The notes beneath the pieces are model-generated. The model did not search any database and was not told where the DNA came from. It saw only the letters and a program-made list of their open reading frames with translations. Made by a program: the position numbers and the translations under genes. Below are positions 23,277-31,462 of a DNA stretch of 64,000 bases, in pieces (position 1 is the first letter of the stretch; every line of letters begins with the position of its first letter). Source of the stretch: Actinoallomurus oryzae (lineage in GTDB: Bacteria; Actinomycetota; Actinomycetes; Streptosporangiales; Streptosporangiaceae). The stretch spans positions 372,001-436,000 of the forward strand of contig NZ_BAABHF010000046.1 in assembly GCF_039541955.1 (NCBI RefSeq), written 5' to 3'.

Positions 23277-23984
23277 GTGCGGCTCGGCCGTCCCGAGGCC
23301 GGCGCGGACCACCTCGCGGACCGGTCGGCGCTCATGCGTGCCACCGCGCAGTGGGCGGTCCGGCGGACGGGCCGTACCCCCGCGGTGCTCTACCGCCGGG
23401 TCCTGGGGGCGGACCCGGCGGCCGGCCGGGCCCGCGCGCTGGTCGCCGGGCTGGGCGAGTGTGGCGCGGTGCCCGACATCGACGTGCTGACGCCCTTCCT
23501 GGGGCACAGGAGTCCCCGGGTCCGGGCGGCGGCGGTACGGGCCATCCGCCGGCTGGGCGGATCACCGGCCCGGGTCGCGGGGATGTTCGCCGACCCGGCG
23601 CCGGTGGTCGTTCGTGCCGTCAGGGCGGCACTGCGCACGGAGCCCGATGCCGTGCCGGCCGCCCGTCTGCGGGAACTGCTGGCCGCCGGTTCGCCCCGCC
23701 ACGTACGGCAGGCGGCCTATGAGCTGCTGTGCGCCTCCGGCACCTGGACCCGCGTTCAGGTCGACCTCGAACTCCTCGCCGCCCGTGACGCCGACCTCTT
23801 CGCGCGGGCGCGCGCCGATCTGGTCGCCTGGTCGCGCGGTGACGCCGCGACCGTCTACCGCCCGCCCGCACCGGAGGTGCTGCGGCGGCTCTGCTCCCTG
23901 CTCGACGCGGCCGGGCCCGCGCTCGGGAGCGAGGAGACGCGCCGCCTGCGCTGGCACCTCGGCGCGGACGTCGTCAGCTCGTAG
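23277..23984 (+). CDS. HEAT-repeat protein with a disrupted N-terminus
   Basis: A 235-residue all-helical HEAT/PBS-type repeat protein: LTPFLGHRSPRVRAAAVRAI, then FADPAPVVVRAVRAAL and other Arg/Ala/Leu-rich helix pairs. GTG 23277 is only the first usable in-frame start. Family-like sequence continues upstream in the same frame (ESAVARWTLVADGLAAL, from about 23226), while an excellent ribosome binding site (GAAGGAGGGG, 23132-23141) and GTG start at 23149 open another frame with coding-like VREIRASGPAELAVRR that stops at 23236. The original gene therefore probably began at 23149 and has lost its frame in between. The gap 23069-23276 holds nothing else. Role unknown; HEAT proteins act as interaction scaffolds. 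Confidence 0.6.
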   Translation: MRLGRPEAGADHLADRSALMRATAQWAVRRTGRTPAVLYRRVLGADPAAGRARALVAGLGECGAVPDIDVLTPFLGHRSPRVRAAAVRAIRRLGGSPARVAGMFADPAPVVVRAVRAALRTEPDAVPAARLRELLAAGSPRHVRQAAYELLCASGTWTRVQVDLELLAARDADLFARARADLVAWSRGDAATVYRPPAPEVLRRLCSLLDAAGPALGSEETRRLRWHLGADVVSS

Positions 23985-23995
23985 CGGGCATCGGA

Positions 23996-25912
23996 TCAGG
24001 TCGCGTCGCGGTGCCGTGACCGGTGCTGGCGGCGTTCGGCGGTGCCGCGTCCCGGTGCGCGGGTGTCGCGCCGTCCCTCGGCCGGACGGCGAGGCAGGGG
24101 GCGTACCGGCAGCAGCCGTTGCCGGTGATGCTCCTCGGTGAGGTCGTGCAGCCGTGCGTGCAGGAGGTCGGGGAGCGCGATCAGGCCGTTGACGGTGCCG
24201 TCGGAGGCCGTGACCGGCACCTGCGTGATGTCGTGCTCGGCGAGGACGTACGCGACGTGCCGCAGCGTGTCGTCGTCGCGGACGGACAGTGGACCCGACT
24301 CCAGCAGCGCCGAGACGGCGGTACGCCGCGCGCCGCCGGCCTGCGCCGACAGCAGCCGGGCGTGGGGCAGGACGCCGAGCAGCCGCCCGTCCTCTCCGGT
24401 GACCGGGTACAGGTGCTGGCCGCCTCCGTCCGCCGCGGCGATGTGACGCAGCGCCTCCTGGACGGTCTGGCCGGGACGCAGCACGGTCGGTTCGGTGGCC
24501 ATGACGTCGGAGGCGAAGAACGCCTCCAGCGGGTCGGTGGAGTACTCGCGGGTCAGGTGCAGCCCCCTGCGGGCGATCTTCTCGGTCAGCACCGAGCGCT
24601 TGAGGGTCAGCACGGACAACGCGTACGCCGAGGCCGAGGCGATGAGCAGCGCCGGGCCGGTGTTCCACGCGTGGGTGAGCTCGAGGGTGAAGATCACCCC
24701 GGTGAGCGGGGAGCGCATGACCCCGCCGACGACGGCGGCCAGGCCGGCGATCGCCCACAGCGCCGGGGTGGCGGCGGGGATGAGATGGCCCTCGGCGGCG
24801 CCCAGCGCGGCACCGATCATGAAGACCGGTGCGAGCACCCCGCCGGAGGTGCCCGAGCCCAGGGACAGGGACCAGATGAGAGTCTTGACGATCAGGATCC
24901 CGACGATCAGGCTCAGGGCCGCGCGCCCGGACAGCAGCTCACCGATCACGTCGTACCCGACCCCGAGCGCACGAGGCTCGGCCAGGCCGCCGACGCCGAT
25001 GATGAGCCCGCCGATGGCCGGCCACCACATCCAGTGGAACCGGAGGCGGGAGAAGGCGTCCTCGGCGAAGTAGACCAGGAACGTGGCCGCGACCGCGAGC
25101 GCGCCGCCGCTCAGCCCGGCCAGCAGGCAGATTCCCAGCGTGGTGGCGTCCATGTGCACGTGCAGCGGCGGGACGCCGAAGACCGGGCCGAAGCCCAGCA
25201 TCGGGCCGCGCAGCAGGGTGGCGACCGCGACGGACGTCGTGACCGGGATGAAGCTGCGCGGACGCCATTCGAACAGCAGCAGCTCCACCGCCAGCAGCAC
25301 GGAGGCGAGCGGCGAGTTGAACGTGGCCGCCATGCCACCGGCCGCGCCCGCGACCAGCAGTGTCTTTCGCTCGTCCGCCGACAGGCGGAGCACCTGCGCC
25401 AGGATGGAGCCGAGCGCTCCGCCGGTCATGATGATCGGGCCCTCGGCGCCGAACGGGCCGCCGGTGCCGATGCTGATGGCCGCCGAGATCGGCTTGAGCA
25501 GCGCGACCCGCGGCTGGACCCGGCTGCCGCCGGTCAGGATCGCCTCGATCGCCTCCGGCATTCCGTGCCCGCGGATCTTCTCGGACCCGAACCGCGCCAT
25601 GAGCCCGACCACCAGGCCGCCTGCCACCGGTGCCGCCACGATCAGCAGGGGCGAATGATGCGCCAGGCCCGGCGCCGTCATGGTCGTGTCGAGCCGCTGA
25701 TAGAAAACCAGATTCGTGATCAGTGCGATCAGCCGGAGCAGCACGTACGCCGCGCCGGCCGCGGCGACACCCACCGGTACCGCCCAGGCGGCGATGACCA
25801 GGACCCGGGCTGTGACATTGAAATCGCCCAGATGCCGTGCGCGTCCGCTCGCCGGCAGGGCCTCGACCGCCTCATTCGTGTCATCGGCTGGAAGATCGCG
25901 ATTAGTTTCCAT
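23996..25912 (-). CDS. ClC-type chloride channel / H+-Cl- antiporter with CBS domains
   Basis: A 638-residue integral membrane protein. Core ClC motifs are present: GGSRVQPRVALLKP, the gating-glutamate loop GTGGPFGAEGPIIMTGG (about 150-166, Glu in the GxEGP position), AAGGMAATFNSPLASVLLAVEL, and GSGTSGGVLAPVFMIGA. About ten hydrophobic helices run to residue 460, followed by two cytoplasmic CBS domains (ASDVMATEPTVLRPGQTV and LESGPLSVRDDDTLRHV) that may bind nucleotides. The last 45 residues are Arg-rich and low complexity. The gating Glu suggests a proton-coupled antiporter rather than an open channel. It is divergent from the TehA-like gene at 26022, with 109 bp between. Confidence 0.92.
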   Translation of the reverse strand: METNRDLPADDTNEAVEALPASGRARHLGDFNVTARVLVIAAWAVPVGVAAAGAAYVLLRLIALITNLVFYQRLDTTMTAPGLAHHSPLLIVAAPVAGGLVVGLMARFGSEKIRGHGMPEAIEAILTGGSRVQPRVALLKPISAAISIGTGGPFGAEGPIIMTGGALGSILAQVLRLSADERKTLLVAGAAGGMAATFNSPLASVLLAVELLLFEWRPRSFIPVTTSVAVATLLRGPMLGFGPVFGVPPLHVHMDATTLGICLLAGLSGGALAVAATFLVYFAEDAFSRLRFHWMWWPAIGGLIIGVGGLAEPRALGVGYDVIGELLSGRAALSLIVGILIVKTLIWSLSLGSGTSGGVLAPVFMIGAALGAAEGHLIPAATPALWAIAGLAAVVGGVMRSPLTGVIFTLELTHAWNTGPALLIASASAYALSVLTLKRSVLTEKIARRGLHLTREYSTDPLEAFFASDVMATEPTVLRPGQTVQEALRHIAAADGGGQHLYPVTGEDGRLLGVLPHARLLSAQAGGARRTAVSALLESGPLSVRDDDTLRHVAYVLAEHDITQVPVTASDGTVNGLIALPDLLHARLHDLTEEHHRQRLLPVRPLPRRPAEGRRDTRAPGRGTAERRQHRSRHRDAT

Positions 25913-26021
25913 ATGTTAAGTATTGTACGGGGCAAGATTCGGGCTAGGCGCACCGGCCGTGAGCGCTCCGCGACAGCCAGGCGGGGAGTGGCGGCGCCCC
26001 GGGCGCCGGGTGGGGCATCAC

Positions 26022-26984
26022 ATGATGGTGATCCAACGGTTGGCGGGTGCCGTGTCGCCCGGTGCGGGGGCCGTGGTGATGGCCGGCGGCATCGTGTCCG
26101 TGTGCTTCTCGGTGACGGGGCCGTCGTGGCTGTCCTGGTCCTTGTTCGCGGTGGCGGCCGCGGTGTGGGTCGTGCTGTTGCCCGTCCTGGTGACGCGCTG
26201 GTGTGCCGACCCGGCTCGGTGGCGGCGGGAGGCGCGGCTTCCGGCGTCGTTGACGCTGGTGGCGGGGACGGCCGTGCTGGGAAGCCGCTCGGCCGGGGCA
26301 GGGTGGTCGTGGCCGGCGTACGGGCTGTTGGTGGTGGCGGTGGCGTTGTGGGTGGTGCTGCTGCCGGTGGTGCTGGCGCACTGGTCGACTCCGACCGTCG
26401 GCACGAGCTTCATGGTCTGTGTCGCGACGCAGTCGCTCGCCGTCTTGACGGGGCTGCTGGCCCGGCTGAGTGGGCAGCGCTGGGAGCTGTACGCGGCGAC
26501 GGTCGCCTTCGTGCTGGGCGTGGTGCTGTACGCGGTGGTGGCGTCGCGTTTCGATCTGCGGCAGGTGATCCGCGGGGCCGGTGATGAGTGGGTGCTGGGC
26601 GGGGCGCTCGCGATCAGTACGCTCGCGAGTACGACGCTGGTGGAGGCCGCGGCCCCGTTCGGCGTGCCGGAGGGTGCGCGAGGCGTGTTACGGCTGGTGA
26701 CGGTGTGTCTCGCCGGTGAGGCTGCGGCGGCCTATGTTCCGCTCGCGTTCTCGGAGGTGATCTGGCCGCGCCCGCGGTTCGACATGCGGCGCTGGTCGAC
26801 CGTCTTTCCCCTGGGCATGGCGGGCCTGGTCAGCCTGCGGATGTCGCGCGTGTTCCACCAGGAGGCGTTGTGGGACCTCGGGCGCGCCGTGTCCTGGCTG
26901 GCCCTGGCCGTCTGGCTGGTCGTGGCGGCCGGAACACTCCGGCACGTACGGGCTGCGATCCGAAACCGGCCCGGCCAGTGCTAG
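26022..26984 (+). CDS. TehA/SLAC1-family (TDT) transporter
   Basis: A 320-residue membrane protein with about ten helices, of the tellurite-resistance/dicarboxylate transporter (TDT) family that includes TehA and the plant anion channel SLAC1. The family phrase STVFPLGMAGLVSLRMS near residue 255 and the even spread of hydrophobic segments support it. I chose the ATG at 26022 (an ATG follows immediately); upstream in-frame codons from 25923 give a charged, non-family stretch. The upstream gap is shared with the divergent ClC gene, and both are anion transporters, so a link in ion homeostasis is possible. Substrate cannot be read from the sequence. Confidence 0.8.
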   Translation: MMVIQRLAGAVSPGAGAVVMAGGIVSVCFSVTGPSWLSWSLFAVAAAVWVVLLPVLVTRWCADPARWRREARLPASLTLVAGTAVLGSRSAGAGWSWPAYGLLVVAVALWVVLLPVVLAHWSTPTVGTSFMVCVATQSLAVLTGLLARLSGQRWELYAATVAFVLGVVLYAVVASRFDLRQVIRGAGDEWVLGGALAISTLASTTLVEAAAPFGVPEGARGVLRLVTVCLAGEAAAAYVPLAFSEVIWPRPRFDMRRWSTVFPLGMAGLVSLRMSRVFHQEALWDLGRAVSWLALAVWLVVAAGTLRHVRAAIRNRPGQC

Positions 26985-27082
26985 GCGCCCGGCCGCCACG
27001 GGCAAGCGCCCTACTTAAAAGGACATCGACGTCTGTATGGCATTGTCGCGGAGAACGGCCGGCGAGCGCGGCGCGCCTGCGA

Positions 27083-28348
27083 TCAGCCCGGCCGATCCGC
27101 GGCCGGGCGGGGGCCGTCGCCGTACGGGCCGATCGAGCGGCGTGCGACGAGGGCGGCGTTGATGCGGGGAAGGTCCGCCGCACGGGCCGGGGACAGGCCG
27201 ATGAGCTGAGTGATGCGGCGGATGCGATAGTCCACCGTGTTGGGGTGGACGTGCAGCGCGGTGGCGGTGCGCCGCCGGTCGAGGTTCTGCCGGAGGTAGG
27301 TCTCCAGCGTCTGGAGGAGCTCCGGCTTGGGTTCCAGCGGCCGCAGGAGGCAGGCCAGGGCGGTCAGCGCCTCGCCCGGCCGGCTGAGCTGGTAGTCGAG
27401 CAGTACGTCGGCGAGCCGGTACAGGCCGGGCGCCCGGCCCGTCCGCGTCACCAGCTCCACGATCTCGGTGTTCTGCGTGACCGCGGCCGGCACGCCCGCC
27501 GGCTCGACCACGGAGGCCGCGGCGGTGACGGGCACGTCGGCCGCCCGCGTGGCACGGGTCACCAGCGCGCACAGGTCCTCCCACGCGGGCGGGGCGCCGA
27601 CGGGCAGCAGGGCGGTGCCGCCCGAGCCGTCCAGAGCGGTCAGGGCCGGTTCGCCGGCGAAGCGGTCGAACGTCGACTGCACCCGGCGGATCTTCCGCCG
27701 GGCGGCGACCCTGGTCCGCGGCCCCGGGCGGCTCTCGTCGGGATGCGGGCCCAGCGCGAGCGTCATCACCACGTAGAGCGGCGACGGTCGCGTCCCGGCC
27801 GGAGGGGAGGGCGGCGGGTCGCCCGCCAGCAGCGCCGCCATCAGCGAATGCCGGTCGCGATGCTGCTGGACGTCCAGCACCTGGCGCGTTTCCAGATATG
27901 CCGCGGTGACCTCGGATACGAGCCGTCGCTGGAAAGCCAGCAAATGCGACAGCGTCTCCTGTAGATCGGCCAGATCGCACGGTTCCGCCCCGGCCGAAAT
28001 CTCATTCCAGCCCATTTCCGCGCCGAGAAGGTAGGCGCTGAGGATGGCGTCCAGCGGAACGCCCTCCTCGGCCCGCTGCGCCGCCGAATCGCGCTGCACG
28101 GCGAACCGGTGGTCATCGGCCTCGGCGCGGCGCTCGATGACGTCGGCGAACAGCCGCAGATTGTGCTGGACGATATCCGCGATATCGCCGGTGACCTCCT
28201 CGGCGGGCAGTTCGGCGTAGACGGGGAGCTCGGCGCGGAGCCGGTCGACCACCCGCCGGGTCAGCGACGGAACACGGGCCCGCAGGTAGCCGGCCACCGG
28301 CCGTCCCGCGATGCGCAGCGGCGAGATTCCCTCATTGTGATCCGTCAC
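27083..28348 (-). CDS. PucR/CdaR-type transcriptional regulator
   Basis: A 421-residue regulator. The C-terminus is the PucR helix-turn-helix (LETYLRQNLDRRRTATALHV, then HPNTVDYRIRRITQLIGL, about 350-390). The N-terminal 160 residues (GRPVAGYLRARVPSLTRRVV through LLAFQRRLVSEVTAAYLETRQ) are a helical sensor-like region found in many actinobacterial PucR proteins, and the middle is a GGDEF-like domain without catalytic residues. The start is a GTG at 28348 that lies inside a TTGTGA-N4-TCACAA dyad, suggesting autoregulation. It is divergent from the SGNH hydrolase gene, a plausible target. Effector unknown. Confidence 0.85.
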   Translation of the reverse strand: MTDHNEGISPLRIAGRPVAGYLRARVPSLTRRVVDRLRAELPVYAELPAEEVTGDIADIVQHNLRLFADVIERRAEADDHRFAVQRDSAAQRAEEGVPLDAILSAYLLGAEMGWNEISAGAEPCDLADLQETLSHLLAFQRRLVSEVTAAYLETRQVLDVQQHRDRHSLMAALLAGDPPPSPPAGTRPSPLYVVMTLALGPHPDESRPGPRTRVAARRKIRRVQSTFDRFAGEPALTALDGSGGTALLPVGAPPAWEDLCALVTRATRAADVPVTAAASVVEPAGVPAAVTQNTEIVELVTRTGRAPGLYRLADVLLDYQLSRPGEALTALACLLRPLEPKPELLQTLETYLRQNLDRRRTATALHVHPNTVDYRIRRITQLIGLSPARAADLPRINAALVARRSIGPYGDGPRPAADRPG

Positions 28349-28350
28349 AA
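28335..28350. promoter_or_regulatory. Dyad over the start codon of the PucR-type gene
   Basis: TTGTGA-TCCG-TCACAA is a perfect 6-bp-arm dyad that includes the GTG start codon at 28346-28348. It lies about 100 bp upstream of the divergent SGNH hydrolase. The arms look like CRP half-sites, but the spacer is 4 bp, not 6, so a CRP site is unlikely. An autoregulatory operator is possible. Confidence 0.35.
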
Positions 28351-28446
28351 AAGCTCCCGCGGAAGTCTGCCTTACTCACCAGTTAAAGGATCCGTTGTGA
28401 GTCTGCATGATGAGCGCAAAGCATTCCATGACAGCCGGGAGCCGCC

Positions 28447-29331
28447 ATGCCCTCGCCCTCCGTCCACGGCCTCCGTCGCATTCTCGCCGGTACTCTCGGC
28501 GCCGCCGCTGCGTTCGCGGTGACCATTGGCGTCGTCGCACCGCCCGCCTCCGCGGCCGGGCAGAAGTACGTCGCGCTGGGCGATTCGATGGCGTCGGGAC
28601 CGCTCATTCCCAACATCACGGGAAATGTGGGCTGTGGGCGTTCGACGCACAACTACGCCCACGAACTGGCGGCTCAGCTGGGCGCCGAACTGCACGACGT
28701 GACCTGCAGCGGGGCCGAGACGAAGCACATGACCGAGTCGCAGTCCCTCAGCGTGGCCGGCGTGTCCACCGGCACCGCGCCACCGCAGTTCGACGCACTG
28801 ACCGCGGACACCACCCTGGTGACCCTGACGATCGGCGGCAACGACGCCGGGCTGGTCGGCATCGCCGAGGACTGCGTCAACCTCGACCCGACCGCGACGC
28901 CCTGCAAGGCGCGGTACACCGAGGGCGGCGTGGACCAGGTCGCCCAGCGCGTCGACGCGGTCGGGCCACGGCTCGCCGCCGTGCTGGACGGCATTCATCA
29001 GCGGTCCCCGAAGGCGCGCGTGCTGGTGACCGGCTACGGCCTGTACGTCAAGCCGGGCGGCTGCTGGCCGCTCCAGCCGGTGCTGCCGGTGGACGCCGAC
29101 TACCTGCAGGGCAACGTGCACCGGCTGAACGGCGTCATCGAGGCGGAGGCCCGGGCGCACGACGCGGAGTACGTGGACGTGGAGACCCCGAGCACCGGCC
29201 ACGACGCGTGCCGGTCGGCCACGGCGAAGTGGGTGGAGGGGTACGTGCCGGTCAACCTGGCCGCGCCGCTGCACCCGAACCAGCGAGGCGAGCTGAACTA
29301 CGCCCGGATCATCGCCGGTCACCTCGGCTGA
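28447..29331 (+). CDS. Secreted SGNH/GDSL-family lipase/esterase
   Basis: A 294-residue exported hydrolase. A signal peptide (RRILAGTLGAAAAFAVTIGV, cleavage near ASAAG, residue 37) precedes an SGNH fold: block I YVALGDSMASG with the nucleophilic Ser, the block II/III region ending LTIGGNDAGL, and the catalytic His in LHPNQRGE near the C-terminus. Six Cys in mature positions are consistent with the three disulfides of Streptomyces-type secreted SGNH lipases. It cleaves esters outside the cell; the natural substrate is unknown. Start ATG 28447 is the only one giving the signal peptide. Confidence 0.9.
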   Translation: MPSPSVHGLRRILAGTLGAAAAFAVTIGVVAPPASAAGQKYVALGDSMASGPLIPNITGNVGCGRSTHNYAHELAAQLGAELHDVTCSGAETKHMTESQSLSVAGVSTGTAPPQFDALTADTTLVTLTIGGNDAGLVGIAEDCVNLDPTATPCKARYTEGGVDQVAQRVDAVGPRLAAVLDGIHQRSPKARVLVTGYGLYVKPGGCWPLQPVLPVDADYLQGNVHRLNGVIEAEARAHDAEYVDVETPSTGHDACRSATAKWVEGYVPVNLAAPLHPNQRGELNYARIIAGHLG

Positions 29332-29398
29332 CCGGCCGTCACCGTGGGAAGCGCGGCGGGCTCCGCTTGATACCGTGGCCGTGAGCCCGACCGCGCTC

Positions 29399-29440
29399 TC
29401 GGACGAGGGGTGCCGTACCCGACCAGCGACAAGACGGCAC
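29399..29440 (+). ncRNA. Guanidine-III (ykkC-III) riboswitch
   Basis: The stretch closely follows the guanidine-III aptamer: GGACGAGG, then TGCCGTACCCG, then GACAAGACGGCA. Pairings are kept: TCGG (29399-29402) with CCGA (29419-29422), and TGCCGT (29411-29416) with ACGGCA (29434-29439). I compare it from memory with the Thermobifida fusca structure. It ends just before the ribosome binding site (GGTGGAGG, 29442-29449) of the SMR exporter gene, where ligand binding could expose or mask translation initiation. Guanidinium should induce the exporter. Confidence 0.85.
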
Positions 29441-29457
29441 TGGTGGAGGCACACCTC

Positions 29458-29772
29458 ATGTCATGGCTCGTGCTCGTGCTGTCCGGTGTCCTGGAGTCGG
29501 TGTGGGCCACGGCCCTCGACCGCTCGCAGGGGTTCACCAAACCGGTGCCCGTCGTCGTCTTCGCCGTCGCGATCGTGGCGAGCATGGCCGGTCTGGCGTA
29601 CGCGATGCGCGCCCTGCCCGTGGGCACCTCGTACGCGGTGTGGGTGGGCATCGGAGCCGTGCTCACGGTGACCTACGGAATGCTCACCGGTGCCGAGACC
29701 GTCTCGGTGCTGAAGCTTCTCTTCCTCGCCGGCATCGTCGGCTGCGTCGTCGGCCTGAAGGTCACCCACTGA
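29458..29772 (+). CDS. gdx: SMR-family guanidinium exporter (Gdx/SugE type)
   Basis: A 104-residue protein with four membrane helices, the size of a small multidrug resistance subunit, working as an antiparallel dimer. The essential Glu is in SGVLESVWATALDRSQGF (Glu13), followed by AMRALPVGTSYAVWVGIGAV, the SMR signature with the Gdx-type sequence. The ATG at 29458 has GGAGG nine bases upstream. The guanidine-III riboswitch immediately before it makes guanidinium/H+ exchange much more likely than quaternary-ammonium export. The riboswitch, family and start agree, so this is one of the firmest functional calls here. Confidence 0.92.
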   Translation: MSWLVLVLSGVLESVWATALDRSQGFTKPVPVVVFAVAIVASMAGLAYAMRALPVGTSYAVWVGIGAVLTVTYGMLTGAETVSVLKLLFLAGIVGCVVGLKVTH

Positions 29773-29858
29773 CTCATCCGGCAGGCGGGCCCGGGACGCG
29801 CCGGCCGAGATCGCCCGCGTCCTGCCTGCTCCATCGTCGCCCTTCTCCGTTATCTGTG

Positions 29859-30416
29859 TCAGCCGGCGAAGCTCCGCTGGGCGGCGCGGACTTTGGAGAG
29901 GCTGTCACGGAGTCCCTCGGCGTTGAAACGCCAGCGGGAGTCGAGACTGATGCGACGCCCGCGCTCGGTCCAGAACGCGAACGGCGAAACCGAGTCGGCG
30001 CCGGCGGGAACGAACTTCAGCACCTCCTCCAGCGCGGCGGCGCCCGCGTCGAGATCGGCGTACGCCTCACGGCGCTGGGCGTCGGTGAGTCCCGCGGGCG
30101 ACACCGGTATCGCGGCCAGGATCCCATCGGCCATCTCCAGCCATTCACCGGGATCCAGCAGCTCGGAAGGGCGGGAATCGCCGAAACCCTGCTCTGCGGT
30201 GACCGGGGCGAACGGCTCGTCGGGTACGCGGAACACGAACTCGCGTGACGCCCCGCATCGCTCGCAGGCGCCCTCGTACCGGCGGGCCAGCGTGTCCTCG
30301 ACGATCTCCGATGCCGATCGTGCCGGGTGAAAGCCCGCCGTCCCGCAGGCCTCGCACGGCTGCCGCGCCATGTACAGATACGCCTCGGAGCTGCTGCGAG
30401 CCAGTCGGAGGCCCAT
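29859..30416 (-). CDS. Unrecognised protein with two CxxC pairs
   Basis: A 185-residue soluble protein I cannot assign. The N-terminal half has CEACGTAGF (Cys21, Cys24) and CERCGASREF (Cys51, Cys54), spaced like a zinc ribbon. The C-terminal half is helical, with an invariant-looking tail FWTERGRRISLDSRWRFNAE. The ATG at 30416 has GAGGGG nearby. It lies 43 bp downstream of another unrecognised gene in the same direction, so the two are probably one transcript; their N-terminal domains do not resemble each other. No toxin, nuclease or membrane feature is visible. Convergent with the Gdx gene. Confidence 0.55.
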   Translation of the reverse strand: MGLRLARSSSEAYLYMARQPCEACGTAGFHPARSASEIVEDTLARRYEGACERCGASREFVFRVPDEPFAPVTAEQGFGDSRPSELLDPGEWLEMADGILAAIPVSPAGLTDAQRREAYADLDAGAAALEEVLKFVPAGADSVSPFAFWTERGRRISLDSRWRFNAEGLRDSLSKVRAAQRSFAG

Positions 30417-30459
30417 CGACGTCACTTCCCCTCTGATCTTGCGGCCGCCACGGACCGAT

Positions 30460-31122
30460 TCATCGGCCCACACGGCTCCACAGCTGGACACCGGATTCGA
30501 GCGCCGTCCGGTGATACGGCGGTAGCGCGGCGTCGGCCGCGTACACCTCCGCCAGCGGGTCCGGCTCACCGTGCCCGGCCATGGCGGCTTGGAGATCGAG
30601 GGTGAGCAGGTAGGGCTCGACACCTGGTTCGGTTTCAACCAGGTACAGGCGCTTGGGCGGCATGATCGCCAGGTTCCGGTGGTACCGGTAGGACCGCACC
30701 AGCTCGATGGTGCCGTCCTCCGCGGAGACGACACCGATCACCGCTCGGTCCAGCGCATCGGTCGAGTGCGCAGAGTCGCCGGTATCCGTACCGGCACGGT
30801 GCTGTGCGAGCGGTGCGGCGGCGAAACGGTAGGGCGGGGCGGGCTCGCCCTCCTGACGTTCGACCGACATCAGCCGCGTCCCGTCCAACCGGTACCGGTC
30901 CCGCAGGTCGCGGAGCACGGCGAGATCGGCGTCGGTGAGCGGTACGCCCAACGTCGCCGCCGCCATCGGTACCGTCCGGCCGATGTGATCCAGGCGGCCG
31001 ATCGCGAGCCAGTGTCGCTCCTCGGCCAGCAACTCATCGGGCAACCGACCCGCGAGCCGCAGCAACATCGCGTGGCACGCCGGCCGAGGATCGCGGCCAG
31101 GAGGAGCGGGACGCGCCGTCAT
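30460..31122 (-). CDS. Unrecognised protein, first of a two-gene unit
   Basis: A 220-residue soluble protein without a domain I can name. An N-terminal helical part (ACHAMLLRLAGRLPDELLAE, then RHWLAIGRLDHIGRTVPMAA and GVPLTDADLAVLRDL) is followed by a beta-rich part (VIGVVSAEDGTIELVRSYRY, LYLVETEPGVEPYLLTLDL). The start ATG at 31122 is the better fit; frame extends upstream to 31191. The following gene on the same strand (29859-30416) starts 43 bp on. The 340-bp region to the right (31123-31462) contains no gene: it holds this gene's promoter side and the operator and promoter of the MFS gene at 31463. Confidence 0.5.
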   Translation of the reverse strand: MTARPAPPGRDPRPACHAMLLRLAGRLPDELLAEERHWLAIGRLDHIGRTVPMAAATLGVPLTDADLAVLRDLRDRYRLDGTRLMSVERQEGEPAPPYRFAAAPLAQHRAGTDTGDSAHSTDALDRAVIGVVSAEDGTIELVRSYRYHRNLAIMPPKRLYLVETEPGVEPYLLTLDLQAAMAGHGEPDPLAEVYAADAALPPYHRTALESGVQLWSRVGR

Positions 31123-31286
31123 GGCCGAGCCCCGTCGTCGACCGGTGCCATGCGATCCCTCGCTCTTCGCTTGATCACGCGTTGGTTCCACAGGCTACTG
31201 CGAAACCGTGTGACGCTCCGCCGGCCGAGATCATCGGGTGCCTCGTCCGCCGTCCCCCTACTCCAACGGATCGCCCGCGGACACCC

Positions 31287-31320
31287 TTGACAGCCGGAAT
31301 CTTGGTCATACAAAGTATGA
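31287..31320 (+). promoter_or_regulatory. Promoter with overlapping GntR-type operator, upstream of the MFS gene
   Basis: A consensus -35 TTGACA (31287-31292), 16 bp, then a -10-like TACAAA (31309-31314). The perfect dyad TCATAC-AAA-GTATGA (31306-31320) sits on the -10, so binding would block RNA polymerase. Its GTCATACA core is shared with sites at 33740, 34727 and 43464. The start codon of the MFS gene is about 140 bp downstream, leaving a long leader in which I see no structured RNA. Confidence 0.65.
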
Positions 31321-31462
31321 ACTCCTGAATTTGGCGCCCATACCGCTGATCAGTACCGCTTCGGTTGAGCAGCTCGACGAAGAGCCAACGCACCTCATCG
31401 TTCATCGGCCGGTGACGAACCACCATCCAGGACCATCTCTCCGGAACCCGAGGGGGCCGCCC

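Noticed and set aside
28335..28350. A CRP site
   Set aside because: The arms resemble CRP half-sites but the spacer is 4 bp, not 6.
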